From the NCBI GenBank assembly GCA_934454435.1, contig CAKSGA010000029.1, forward strand, positions 1 to 23,016: DNA of 23,016 nt, in the 5' to 3' direction. The number at the start of each line of letters is the position of its first letter. The stretch's first letter is position 1. This DNA comes from an uncultured Oscillospiraceae bacterium. GTDB lineage: Bacteria > Bacillota > Clostridia > Oscillospirales > Ruminococcaceae. The notes under the pieces were generated by a model that was not told the DNA's origin, did not search any database, and worked only from the letters and a program-made list of their open reading frames with translations. This document shows, piece after piece, positions 16,531-23,016 of this stretch. The translations under genes and the position numbers were made by a program.

Positions 16531-17373
16531 ATGGACGCACTACTGAAAAAGCAGCTTGAGATCGCTGCAACCAAGGTCAGAATGGGAGTGATCGAGGGCG
16601 TACACGCAGCTAAGGCTGGACACCCCGGCGGATCCCTTTCCGTCGCTGACACACTGACTTATCTCTACATGCACCGCATGAACGTTGACCCGAAGAACCC
16701 CACTATGCCCGACAGGGACAGATTGGTCCTTTCCAAGGGACACACTGCTCCTGCGCTTTACGCTGTACTTGCACAGAGAGGCTTCTTCCCGGTTGAGGAG
16801 CTCAAGACCCTGCGTAAGATCGGTTCCAGACTTCAGGGACACCCTTCCATGGGCAAGCTCCCGGGCATCGACATGAGCACCGGCTCCCTCGGTCAGGGAA
16901 TTTCAACTGCATGTGGTATGGCACTCTCCGGTAAGATCTCCAACGACACCTACAAGGTCTACACTATCCTTGGCGACGGCGAGATCGAGGAAGGTCAGGT
17001 ATGGGAGGCTGCAATGTTCGCAGCTCAGTACAAGCTGGATAACCTGGTAGCAGTTGTCGATAATAACGGACTTCAGATCGATGGTAAGATCGAGGACGTA
17101 ATGTCCAGCTACCCCATTGACGAGAAGTTCAAGGCATTCGGCTGGCACGTTATCTGCATCGACGGTCACGATTTCGACCAGATCGAGAAGGCGTTCAACG
17201 AGGCTGAAACAGTTCTCAACAAGCCGACCGTGATCATTCAGAAGTCCGTAAAGGGCAAGGGCGTATCCTTCATGGAGAACCAGGTAGGCTGGCACGGCAA
17301 GGCTCCTAACGACGAGGAGTACGCTGTTGCAATGAAGGAACTCGGCGACCACCTCGCAGAGCTTGAAAAGTAA
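16531..17373 (+). CDS. Transketolase, N-terminal (thiamine diphosphate-binding) subunit
   Basis: 280 residues, the first half of a transketolase made as two polypeptides, as in many Firmicutes and archaea. It binds thiamine diphosphate and Mg: AAKAGHPGGSLSVAD, LVLSKGHTAPALYAVL, STGSLGQGIS, and the TPP motif GDGEIEEGQVWE (from 148) running to NNGLQIDG (178-185). With its partner it moves two-carbon units between sugar phosphates in the non-oxidative pentose phosphate pathway, in the cytoplasm. ATG 16531 follows GGAGG at 16521-16525. Codon use here and in the partner gene favours GGT, GTT and AGA more than the neighbours do, which suggests high expression. Confidence 0.96.
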   Translation: MDALLKKQLEIAATKVRMGVIEGVHAAKAGHPGGSLSVADTLTYLYMHRMNVDPKNPTMPDRDRLVLSKGHTAPALYAVLAQRGFFPVEELKTLRKIGSRLQGHPSMGKLPGIDMSTGSLGQGISTACGMALSGKISNDTYKVYTILGDGEIEEGQVWEAAMFAAQYKLDNLVAVVDNNGLQIDGKIEDVMSSYPIDEKFKAFGWHVICIDGHDFDQIEKAFNEAETVLNKPTVIIQKSVKGKGVSFMENQVGWHGKAPNDEEYAVAMKELGDHLAELEK

Positions 17374-17399
17374 TTCTGAACATCGAAAGGATAATAGAT

Positions 17400-18335
17400 A
17401 TGGAAAAGAAAGCAACCCGTGACAGCTACGGCGAAGCGCTTGTAATGCTCGCCGAGAAGCGCCCTGACCTGGTAGTTCTGGACGCAGACCTCGCAGCTGC
17501 TACAAAGACTGGCACCTTCAAGAAGGCATATCCCGACAGATTTTTCGACTGCGGTATCGCAGAGGCTAACATGATGGGCGTTGCTGCTGGTATCGCAAGC
17601 ACAGGCAAGCTGGTATTCGCAAGCTCCTTTGCAATGTTTGCAGCAGGCAGAGCTTTTGAGATAGTACGCAACAGCATCGGCTATCCCCATCTTAACGTCA
17701 AGATCGGCGCTACACACGCTGGTATTTCCGTTGGTGAGGACGGTGCTTCCCACCAGTGCAACGAGGATATCGCCCTGATGAGAGCTATCCCGGGCATGAC
17801 CGTTATCAACCCCGCTGACGATGTGGAGGCAAAGGCGGCAGTTCTCGCCATGGCTGATTTCGTAGGTCCGACCTATATGCGTTTCGGCAGACTTGCAGCT
17901 CCCATCTTCAACGACGCTGCGACCTATAAGTTCGAGCTCGGCAAGGGCGTTCAGCTCAGGGACGGCAAGGACGTCACCATCATTGCAACAGGTCTGATGG
18001 TAGCTGAGGCTATCGAGGCCGGCAAGGCTCTGGCTGAGCAGGGAATTGACGCACGTATCATCAATATCCACACCATCAAGCCCATCGACCGTGATATCAT
18101 CATCAAGGCGGCTAAGGAAACCGGCAGGATCATCACCGTTGAGGAGCACAGCGTTATCGGCGGACTTGGTTCTGCAGTTGCTGACGTTGTTACCGAGGAA
18201 TGCCCCGTTCCGGTCATCAAGATCGGCGTAAAGGACGTTTACGGTCACTCCGGTCCTGCGGCAGACCTGCTCAAGGAGTTCGGTCTGTGCGCAGAGAACA
18301 TCGTTGCCGTTACAAAGGCAGCGCTCGGCAAGTAA
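17400..18335 (+). CDS. Transketolase, C-terminal (pyrimidine-binding) subunit
   Basis: 311 residues, the second half of the split transketolase. It supplies the pyrimidine-binding domain with the catalytic glutamate (E55 in FFDCGIAEANMMG) and the C-terminal domain (DVTIIATGLMVAEA, IDARIINIHTIKPID, TVEEHSVIGGLGSAVAD). DXP synthase is the main alternative for such a fold, but that enzyme is one long chain, and the pair here is standard for split transketolase. The gene starts 26 bases after its partner stops, with GAAAGGATAA before ATG 17400. Confidence 0.96.
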   Translation: MEKKATRDSYGEALVMLAEKRPDLVVLDADLAAATKTGTFKKAYPDRFFDCGIAEANMMGVAAGIASTGKLVFASSFAMFAAGRAFEIVRNSIGYPHLNVKIGATHAGISVGEDGASHQCNEDIALMRAIPGMTVINPADDVEAKAAVLAMADFVGPTYMRFGRLAAPIFNDAATYKFELGKGVQLRDGKDVTIIATGLMVAEAIEAGKALAEQGIDARIINIHTIKPIDRDIIIKAAKETGRIITVEEHSVIGGLGSAVADVVTEECPVPVIKIGVKDVYGHSGPAADLLKEFGLCAENIVAVTKAALGK

Positions 18336-18350
18336 TTCAGCGATTTGTAC

Positions 18351-18386
18351 TTTCGGGAGCTGGCTTCGGCTGGCTCCCGAATTTTG
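18351..18386 (+). terminator. UUCG-capped Rho-independent terminator after transketolase
   Basis: A near-continuous stem: TTCGGGAGC (18352-18360) pairs with GCTCCCGAA (18373-18381), extended inward through two wobble pairs to a TTCG tetraloop, then ATTTTG. It separates the transketolase genes from the sigma-factor module, whose promoter begins about ten bases later. Confidence 0.9.
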
Positions 18387-18395
18387 TAACTGAAA

Positions 18396-18424
18396 TGTAA
18401 CCTTTTGTGTGATCAGTCTGTCTT
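18396..18424 (+). promoter_or_regulatory. ECF-type promoter candidate for the anti-sigma/sigma operon
   Basis: TGTAACC (18396-18402), a 16-base gap and TGTCTT (18419-18424) match the general ECF pattern of an AAC-containing -35 and a (C/T)GTC -10. It stands between the transketolase terminator and the first gene of the module. Autoregulation by the sigma factor encoded at 20229 is the natural inference. No sigma-A-type promoter is evident in this gap. Confidence 0.5.
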
Positions 18425-18463
18425 AATTATCAGAAGGATAGATCTGATAAAGGAGTGACAGAT

Positions 18464-20197
18464 ATGAATTCGCAGCAATGGAAAAACGTCCTTGACCAAC
18501 TGGACGATGACATTGTGGATTCTGCGGCGGAGCGTTTCAATGGTGCTGACGCCGCTGAAGAGCATTCGGCCTTTCAGGAGGACAACAAGCCCCGGGAGTA
18601 TAAGAACAACAGCAGCAGGAAGAGGTTCGGTGGGCTGTTTATAGGTCTGGGCTCGGTGGCGGCAGCTGCGGCGGTGACAGGCATAGTGCTGGTAAGGAAC
18701 CTTCCTGCAGTGCAGGATGTCACACCGCTTTCTGAGGGAGCCGAGCTGAAAGCAGTTTCCAGCGTTTCAAGCACGGCGATAGAGATACAGGAACCTGTGG
18801 CTCTTGTAAGCTCATATACCGCCACTGAAAGGCTTGAAGTAATGCCGTCAGCTTTTACAAGCGATGACTTTGCCCTGTTCGACAAATACTTCAACGGTTA
18901 CTGGACCAACGAAAATAGCAGCATTATGCTGGACTACAGTGCGGGCTCGCCGTTCGGTGAGGATTATACCTGCACCGGTATCGAGCGGATAAGTAATGGC
19001 TGCTATATGGCGGCGCAGAACGGTTCACAGTACGACCTGTGGTACGTCAGTCCCGAAGACAATTCAGGAATGATGTACATTTACAGGAACGTATCGCTTA
19101 CCGATGGCATGATACAGTATAACGATGATGGGACGATATCCTGCGGAAGCACCGAGAGTTTCCGGTTATCCAGCGCCAGTCCGGACAAGTATAACACGCT
19201 CGGTTACTTTGGAAAGCTGAAGCTTGCGTACGACCTTGGAATGACTCCGGAAGCGCTGTACACTCAGGTCGAGCTTGATACCTATGCCGGTACAGACTCC
19301 GGTGAAGCGCACTGGTTACGCAGCGACGGTGGTTACAGTTCCCCCTGGGACAAGGTAGTGCTGAAGGAACAGAATGACAGCAGTATCGTAATGTCCATGG
19401 CATTCTCGATGCAGGATCAGCCGGAGTCCATCACGTACTTTGACCTGTACTGGGTCCCCACGGACGGCGAAACGTGGGCCCTTGACAACGTGCGCAGGTC
19501 GAATGATTTATTTGTATGGACTGCGCAGGATCTGCGGGAATCTCTCACATTGAGTGACCTTGACATCTTTGAGATGTATTATTCAGGTAAATGGTCAGCG
19601 GGTTCTGACGAGATCACGCTGAGCTATTCACAGGATATCTTCACACCGAACAATGTATGTGGAGGGTTCTATGCGGGAGACGATGGCTGGTTCATGTTTG
19701 ACCTGATCACTGTTCCTGAGTCTGCTGAAGAAGCATATACCCAGGTGTATTTCATTCCGTATGACGATCCGTTCACGATGTACATGTATGAACCGGACAT
19801 TTTCGGCTACGCAATGCAGGACAACTACCTGGCTATGTATTCGCACACGGATTCTTCACTGGACGAACTTGACACAGTGCGCATGTCCTGGCTGGGACTT
19901 CAGCGGTGGATACTGGATACAGACGGTGCTTCTGGCGAGGGAACGCTGTCAAAGGCGGTGTATTCAGCGTTCACTGACATCGGAAACGCAGATATTAATG
20001 TAAATAATTATAACGGCAGCGGCGACCCATTTGAAGGTTACGTTATCGAGGAGCTGTCCTCCGGGAAGTATCGGCTGACATTCCAGCTTTTCGATAAGGA
20101 GAACAAGAGTCAGTGGGTGTCTGTGGTGCTACAATTAATAGATAATAATTGGGAGGTCCTCCCGGTAGACGGAATAACGACAGACACAGAGGGCTGA
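18464..20197 (+). CDS. Single-pass membrane protein, probable anti-sigma factor with duplicated extracytoplasmic domain
   Basis: 577 residues, not assigned to a named family. The cytoplasmic N-terminus (1-54) is short and acidic, with QLDDDIVDSAAERF, like the DD-x-x-x-x-A segment of ECF-linked anti-sigma proteins in Firmicutes (recalled). A basic stretch (SRKRF) leads into one membrane helix (about 55-77). The outside part seems to be two related units: 135-159 and 365-389 align without gaps, sharing F, Y, G, W, I, L, Y and S, and later segments (about 296-343 and 526-568) also resemble each other. Cysteines 170 and 399 fall at similar places. AAGGAG precedes ATG 18464; GTG 18455 overlaps that site. 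The sigma gene follows after 31 bases. Signal sensing outside the cell is inference. Confidence 0.6.
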   Translation: MNSQQWKNVLDQLDDDIVDSAAERFNGADAAEEHSAFQEDNKPREYKNNSSRKRFGGLFIGLGSVAAAAAVTGIVLVRNLPAVQDVTPLSEGAELKAVSSVSSTAIEIQEPVALVSSYTATERLEVMPSAFTSDDFALFDKYFNGYWTNENSSIMLDYSAGSPFGEDYTCTGIERISNGCYMAAQNGSQYDLWYVSPEDNSGMMYIYRNVSLTDGMIQYNDDGTISCGSTESFRLSSASPDKYNTLGYFGKLKLAYDLGMTPEALYTQVELDTYAGTDSGEAHWLRSDGGYSSPWDKVVLKEQNDSSIVMSMAFSMQDQPESITYFDLYWVPTDGETWALDNVRRSNDLFVWTAQDLRESLTLSDLDIFEMYYSGKWSAGSDEITLSYSQDIFTPNNVCGGFYAGDDGWFMFDLITVPESAEEAYTQVYFIPYDDPFTMYMYEPDIFGYAMQDNYLAMYSHTDSSLDELDTVRMSWLGLQRWILDTDGASGEGTLSKAVYSAFTDIGNADINVNNYNGSGDPFEGYVIEELSSGKYRLTFQLFDKENKSQWVSVVLQLIDNNWEVLPVDGITTDTEG

Positions 20198-20228
20198 CAA
20201 CAGAGATAGAATGCGAGGGGAAACGGCG

Positions 20229-20777
20229 ATGGACGACAGTCTAATAATAGACCTGTATTTTGAGCGGAACGAGCAGGCGATAGCAGAAACTCAGACCAAG
20301 TACGGCAGACTGTGCACGAAGATCGCCGGAGGGATCCTCAAGCGCTATGAAGACGCCGAGGAAGCGGTGAGCACGAGCTACGTGAAACTGTGGAATGCGA
20401 TACCGCCGAAGCGTCCGGTGTCTCTGTGCGGCTATCTGTGCAGGATAGTCCGCAACACGGCGCTGAATGTCTATGACAGCATGAAGCGGCGCTCCTGCGA
20501 GGAGCTTTACGGTGAACTCACGGAGGTCATACCTGACCCGGAAACGGCGGACTTACGCTTTGACAGCACAGAGATTGCCGGATATCTGAACGACTTTCTG
20601 CGTAAAAGCAAGCCGCTGAACCGTGACATCTTTACCGGAAGGTACTATCTTAACCTGTCTGTCCGTGACATAGCAACCCGTCTTGGAATGACCGAAACTG
20701 CAGTCAAGACCCGCCTTTCCCGTATCCGTGCCGACCTGAAAGGGTACCTTGCGGAGAACGGAGTTTCAGTTGATTGA
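20229..20777 (+). CDS. ECF-type RNA polymerase sigma factor (sigma-70 family)
   Basis: 182 residues. The sigma-2 region is at about 8-85 (KYEDAEEAVSTSY and VKLWNAIPP in 39-60) and the sigma-4 helix-turn-helix at about 115-175 (LSVRDIATRLGMTETAVKTR, then LSRIRADLKGYL). Regions 1 and 3 are absent, as in ECF factors. It should direct RNA polymerase to a small regulon, held back by the membrane protein encoded just upstream. The more common order is sigma first; here it is second. I chose ATG 20229 with GAGGGG at 20215-20220; ATG 20211 has no ribosome binding site. Membership is clear, the ECF subgroup is not. Confidence 0.92.
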   Translation: MDDSLIIDLYFERNEQAIAETQTKYGRLCTKIAGGILKRYEDAEEAVSTSYVKLWNAIPPKRPVSLCGYLCRIVRNTALNVYDSMKRRSCEELYGELTEVIPDPETADLRFDSTEIAGYLNDFLRKSKPLNRDIFTGRYYLNLSVRDIATRLGMTETAVKTRLSRIRADLKGYLAENGVSVD

Positions 20778-20796
20778 TATATATAGCGGAAAAATT

Positions 20797-20829
20797 GCCC
20801 TCCCGGCAGCGACCGGCGAGGGCTTTTTT
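20797..20829. terminator. Bidirectional Rho-independent terminator
   Basis: GCCCTC (20797-20802) pairs with GAGGGC (20818-20823), extended by CCGG/CCGG past one bulged base. On the + strand six T follow (20824-20829), ending the sigma-factor transcript. On the minus strand the hairpin is followed by AATTTTT, so it can also stop transcripts of the convergent rlmD-like gene. Confidence 0.9.
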
Positions 20830-20912
20830 GCGTCTGGATATGACATTGATAAACAAAACGATACCGTTTCATAAATTGCCAGTTTGCCAATATATATTTT
20901 CCAGCTTTTAAC

Positions 20913-20960
20913 GGTACACTATTATCCTGGTGACGGGTTCTTGTCTTGTAATAGTGTAAC
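20913..20960. repeat. Inverted repeat in the convergent intergenic region
   Basis: Arms GGTACACTATTA (20913-20924) and TAATAGTGTAAC (20949-20960) are complementary at 11 of 12 positions and enclose 24 bases. No T tract of terminator type directly follows on either strand. It may be an additional minus-strand 3' structure of the methyltransferase mRNA. The rest of the gap (20830-20912) shows only a weak AAACG-ATAC-CGTTT hairpin (20856-20869). Confidence 0.5.
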
Positions 20961-20968
20961 TTCGTTGT

Positions 20969-22126
20969 TTATATATTTTCCTTTTTGCGTGACATTGAAA
21001 CCACGCACTCCACGTGCCGTGTGAATGGGAACATATCAAACGGCTGAATGCTTCCGACGTCATAATGCTTCGAGAGAACCCGCAGGTCCCTTGCGAGGGT
21101 CACGGGGTTGCAGGAGATATACACGACACGCTCCGGTCGAATAACTGACAGAGCCCTGAGGAACTGCCTGTCGGCGCCGGCACGGGCGGGGTCCATGATA
21201 ACGGCGTTGAAATGCACGCCTTTCTTTGCACGCTCCCGGAGGTACTCCCCGGCGTCGCCACGGTTGAACGCTACGCCCCGGGTGATACCGTTGAGAACAC
21301 AGTTCTGTACAGCGTCCCGAACCGCCGCCGAGTTGTATTCTATCCCCTGGACGCTCCTTGCGTAGTCAGAGGCGATTATTCCGATGGTTCCGGTGCCGCT
21401 GTAGGCGTCAAGGACTACGTCGTTCTTCGTTATGTGAGCGGCACTGATGGCATATGAATACAGCTTCTCTGCCTGAGCCGGGTTAATCTGGTAGAACGAC
21501 TGGGGCGAGATACGGAACTTTTTCCCGCATATCTCGTCAGTTATGAACCCCTCACCGTAAAGTACCTCGGCGTGATCGCCCAGGGTCAGGAACTCCGGAC
21601 TGCGGTTCACTGAAAACGTAACTGTTTTTATTGCCGGGAACTTATTCACCAGTGCAGAAGTAAAGTCGTGCTTCTTCGGGAACATGGATACGGCGCCCAC
21701 GATGTTGACAAGGACCTCGCCCGTCCTTTTGCCGACACGTACCAGAACGTGCTTGATAAATCCCCGGTCAGTTCCCGGGTCCCAGGGCCTTATTTTGAAA
21801 GACCGCATGAGATCACGAATTCCGACGATGATCTGATCCGCCTGCGGGTCGTTGACCATGCAGCGGTCAATGCCGACTATACCGTTCCTGGAGGACTGGT
21901 ACACGCCGGAAATGATTTTTCCGCTCCGGTCGCTGCGAAAAACCGCCTGTACTTTGCAGCGGTATCCAGTTGGAGGGTCCATGGGGATTATTTCAGAAAC
22001 CTTGCCGTAGGAGCCAAGAAGCCCGTTCAGGTCTTTCATCTTCCATTCAAGCTGCTGGGGGTAGGTCATGTTTGAGAGCTGGCAGCCGCTGCATTTCTTT
22101 GCGACCGGACATTCCGACATATTCAT
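20969..22126 (-). CDS. rlmD: 23S rRNA (uracil-C5)-methyltransferase, RlmD/RlmCD type, without TRAM domain
   Basis: 385 residues. It transfers methyl from SAM to C5 of a uridine, most likely in 23S rRNA. An iron-sulfur motif opens the protein: C6, C12, C15 and C89 (ECPVAKKCSGCQ, then GIDRCMVND). The SAM fold shows ISPQSFYQINPAQAEKLY, VVLDAYSGTGTIGI, MDPARAGAD and the nucleophile C339 in YISCNPVTLARDL, with E373 near the end (HVECVV). The TRAM domain of about 60 residues usual at the N-terminus is missing, and the length is short for RlmD (about 430-460). I chose ATG 22126, eight bases after AAGGTG; the frame opens at GTG 22135, which overlaps that site. RlmC, RlmD, RlmCD and TrmA-like roles cannot be told apart here. 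Confidence 0.88.
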   Translation of the reverse strand: MNMSECPVAKKCSGCQLSNMTYPQQLEWKMKDLNGLLGSYGKVSEIIPMDPPTGYRCKVQAVFRSDRSGKIISGVYQSSRNGIVGIDRCMVNDPQADQIIVGIRDLMRSFKIRPWDPGTDRGFIKHVLVRVGKRTGEVLVNIVGAVSMFPKKHDFTSALVNKFPAIKTVTFSVNRSPEFLTLGDHAEVLYGEGFITDEICGKKFRISPQSFYQINPAQAEKLYSYAISAAHITKNDVVLDAYSGTGTIGIIASDYARSVQGIEYNSAAVRDAVQNCVLNGITRGVAFNRGDAGEYLRERAKKGVHFNAVIMDPARAGADRQFLRALSVIRPERVVYISCNPVTLARDLRVLSKHYDVGSIQPFDMFPFTRHVECVVSMSRKKENI

Positions 22127-22162
22127 TCGGTGCACACCTTTCTTTATAGTTCGTCTTGATTA

Positions 22163-22191
22163 ATTATAGCATAAACCTGCTATGAAGTCAA
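22163..22191 (-). promoter_or_regulatory. Sigma-A promoter for the rRNA methyltransferase
   Basis: Read on the minus strand: TTGACT (22191-22186), exactly 17 bases, then TATAAT (22168-22163), with TG one base before the -10. This is close to consensus and would start transcription about 30 bases before ATG 22126. Confidence 0.85.
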
Positions 22192-22204
22192 TCTAACTGC
22201 AAAC

Positions 22205-22232
22205 AAAAAAGGACTACCATGGAGGCAGTCCT
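22205..22232 (-). terminator. Rho-independent terminator after the XRE gene
   Basis: On the minus strand AGGACTGCC pairs with GGTAGTCCT (one G-T pair) around a TCCAT loop, followed by six T. It lies 19 bases after the XRE stop codon and directly upstream of the methyltransferase promoter, so the two genes are separate transcripts. Confidence 0.9.
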
Positions 22233-22250
22233 GATTTTATAAATGAAATC

Positions 22251-22496
22251 TCATTTTACGGTAAGGAGCTCTTCAACAGTCACGTTAAAGATTTTTGCGA
22301 GCGAGATCACTTCAATATCAGTAATGAAGCGCTGACCTGATTCGATTCGCTGAACGGCGTTCTTGTCAATATCAAGGTCGATCACCTGGAGCCTGTCAGC
22401 GAGCTCCCGCTGAGAGATCCTGAGAGCCTTTCGATATTTCGCAACATTCAGTCCGCAGAGATTATTTCTGCCGTCCTTGGTTCGGTTGTTAAACAT
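22251..22496 (-). CDS. Small XRE-family helix-turn-helix DNA-binding protein
   Basis: 81 residues, essentially one Cro/C1-type DNA-binding domain. Helices lie in GLNVAKYRKALRISQRELAD (15-34), the recognition-helix region NAVQRIESGQRFI and EVISLAKIFNVTVEELL. There is no sensor or oligomerisation domain. It probably binds as a dimer; targets are unknown. ATG 22496 follows AAGGAG seven bases upstream on the minus strand. No toxin or phage gene lies beside it, so an antitoxin or phage repressor role is not supported. Its promoter region carries a dyad that could be its own operator. Confidence 0.88.
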   Translation of the reverse strand: MFNNRTKDGRNNLCGLNVAKYRKALRISQRELADRLQVIDLDIDKNAVQRIESGQRFITDIEVISLAKIFNVTVEELLTVK

Positions 22497-22563
22497 TAAA
22501 GTTCTCCTTTGTTTTTAGAACAGTTGTGTAAAATTGTGCAATATAGTACTGCACTTTAATAGC

Positions 22564-22586
22564 ATTATATCTCAATACAACTTGAG
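22564..22586 (-). promoter_or_regulatory. Putative XRE promoter with operator-like dyad
   Basis: On the minus strand a TATAAT -10 (22569-22564) lies about 70 bases before the gene; the -35 is poor. Directly upstream of the -10, in the spacer, is the dyad CTCAA-N6-TTGAG (22571-22586), placed where a repressor would block RNA polymerase. A second dyad, GTGCA-N9-TGCAC, is at 22536-22554, downstream of the start. Confidence 0.4.
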
Positions 22587-22725
22587 AGATGACATCAACA
22601 AAGCATCAAAACGTATTTTTTTATGCCACCTGACATTTAATTCCAGAGCGTGACATTGTTCTTTTGCAGTCTGGTATATAATCTGTAAAAAATATGAAAA
22701 TATACGGTTAAAGATGAATTATATG

Positions 22726-22754
22726 TTGACACCAATAGCAAAATATGATAAAAT
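22726..22754 (+). promoter_or_regulatory. Sigma-A promoter for the AI-2E family gene
   Basis: TTGACA (22726-22731), a 17-base spacer and TAAAAT (22749-22754), with TG at 22746-22747 forming an extended -10. It is near consensus. Transcription would start around 22761, giving a leader of under 30 bases. Confidence 0.85.
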
Positions 22755-22787
22755 AAAAAAGTACTCATACAGTTAAGGAGGCAGCCA

Positions 22788-23016
22788 TTGAAGATAAAGT
22801 GGAATAAGAAATATACCACCATTGCTACCTATACTTTGATAGTGATTGCACTGGCAGTATTGTTTGTCGTATTTGTATTCAGATTTGATTCCTTTTCAAA
22901 GGGATTTTCGTGGATAGGAACAGTAGCAGCACCGATAATTTGTGGAATAGTTATCGCATATGTTATTAACCCTCTGGTGATGTGGATAGAGCGCACATTA
23001 TTCCGCAAGCTGACAG
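22788..23016 (+). CDS. AI-2E/PerM family membrane transporter, N-terminal part
   Basis: Partial at the right edge; 76 residues are visible from a TTG start. AAGGAGG at 22775-22781 is six bases before TTG 22788, and no in-frame ATG lies nearby upstream, so TTG is well supported. After a basic start (MKIKWNKKYT) come a first membrane helix (about 11-31) and a second (about 43-62) ending in PIICGIVIAYVINPLVMWIE, the typical opening of AI-2E/PerM proteins (YdiK, YtvI). These are multi-pass permeases; members have been linked to AI-2 export, sodium/proton exchange or sporulation, so the substrate cannot be named. Transcription is divergent from the XRE gene. Confidence 0.82.
   Translation, partial: MKIKWNKKYTTIATYTLIVIALAVLFVVFVFRFDSFSKGFSWIGTVAAPIICGIVIAYVINPLVMWIERTLFRKLT

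Noticed and set aside
17238..18248. 336-codon open frame on the minus strand opposite the transketolase genes
   Set aside because: Antisense to the conserved C-terminal transketolase subunit; its composition reflects the complement of biased codons.
22251..22496. Antitoxin or phage repressor role for the XRE protein
   Set aside because: No toxin, integrase or phage gene adjoins it and it is bounded by its own terminator.
22637..22822. 61-codon minus-strand frame rich in Phe, Tyr and Leu
   Set aside because: It overlaps the near-consensus promoter and start of the AI-2E gene; its residues follow from AT-rich DNA.

Overview
The window looks like a chromosome segment from a Gram-positive anaerobe of the Ruminococcus/Oscillospiraceae type. 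I infer this from moderate GC, gene content and order close to Bacillus subtilis (miaB-ricA-mutS-mutL-miaA-hfq and ylmE-sepF-ylmH-divIVA-ileS-lspA-ylyB), a transketolase split into two subunits, and no outer-membrane genes. No database search was possible; all names rest on reading motifs and on gene order.

Region 1 (1-6595, + strand) is a maintenance and tRNA-modification operon. It holds the end of miaB (tRNA ms2i6A methylthiotransferase), a YmcA/YlbF-type RicA-like protein with a cysteine-rich tail, mutS, mutL and miaA. It closes at a strong terminator (6643-6681).

Region 2 (6700-14131, + strand) starts at an extended -10 promoter and a structured leader in front of hfq. hfq overlaps a membrane-anchored HlyD-like protein by one base. 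A division block follows: yggS/ylmE, sepF, ylmH and divIVA, then ileS and a terminator. ylmG, which lies between sepF and ylmH in B. subtilis, is absent.

Region 3 (14201-18386, + strand) holds lspA, an RluD-type pseudouridine synthase, a Cof-type HAD phosphatase and the two transketolase subunits. It ends in a UUCG-capped terminator.

Region 4 (18396-20829, + strand) is the most individual part. It is a self-contained two-gene sigma-factor module with its own ECF-like promoter. A single-pass membrane protein, probably an anti-sigma factor, carries an apparently duplicated extracytoplasmic domain and comes first; the ECF sigma factor follows. A bidirectional terminator closes the module.

Region 5 (20830-23016) becomes AT-rich. 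On the minus strand lie an RlmD/RlmCD-type 23S rRNA uracil methyltransferase without its usual N-terminal TRAM domain, under a near-consensus promoter, and a small XRE regulator with its own terminator. The start of an AI-2E/PerM-family membrane protein runs off the right edge on the + strand, from a TTG start and a near-consensus promoter. No rRNA, tRNA, CRISPR array, transposon or prophage gene was seen. No gene-free stretch exceeds 300 bases; the longest (22497-22787) holds the divergent control region of the XRE and AI-2E genes.
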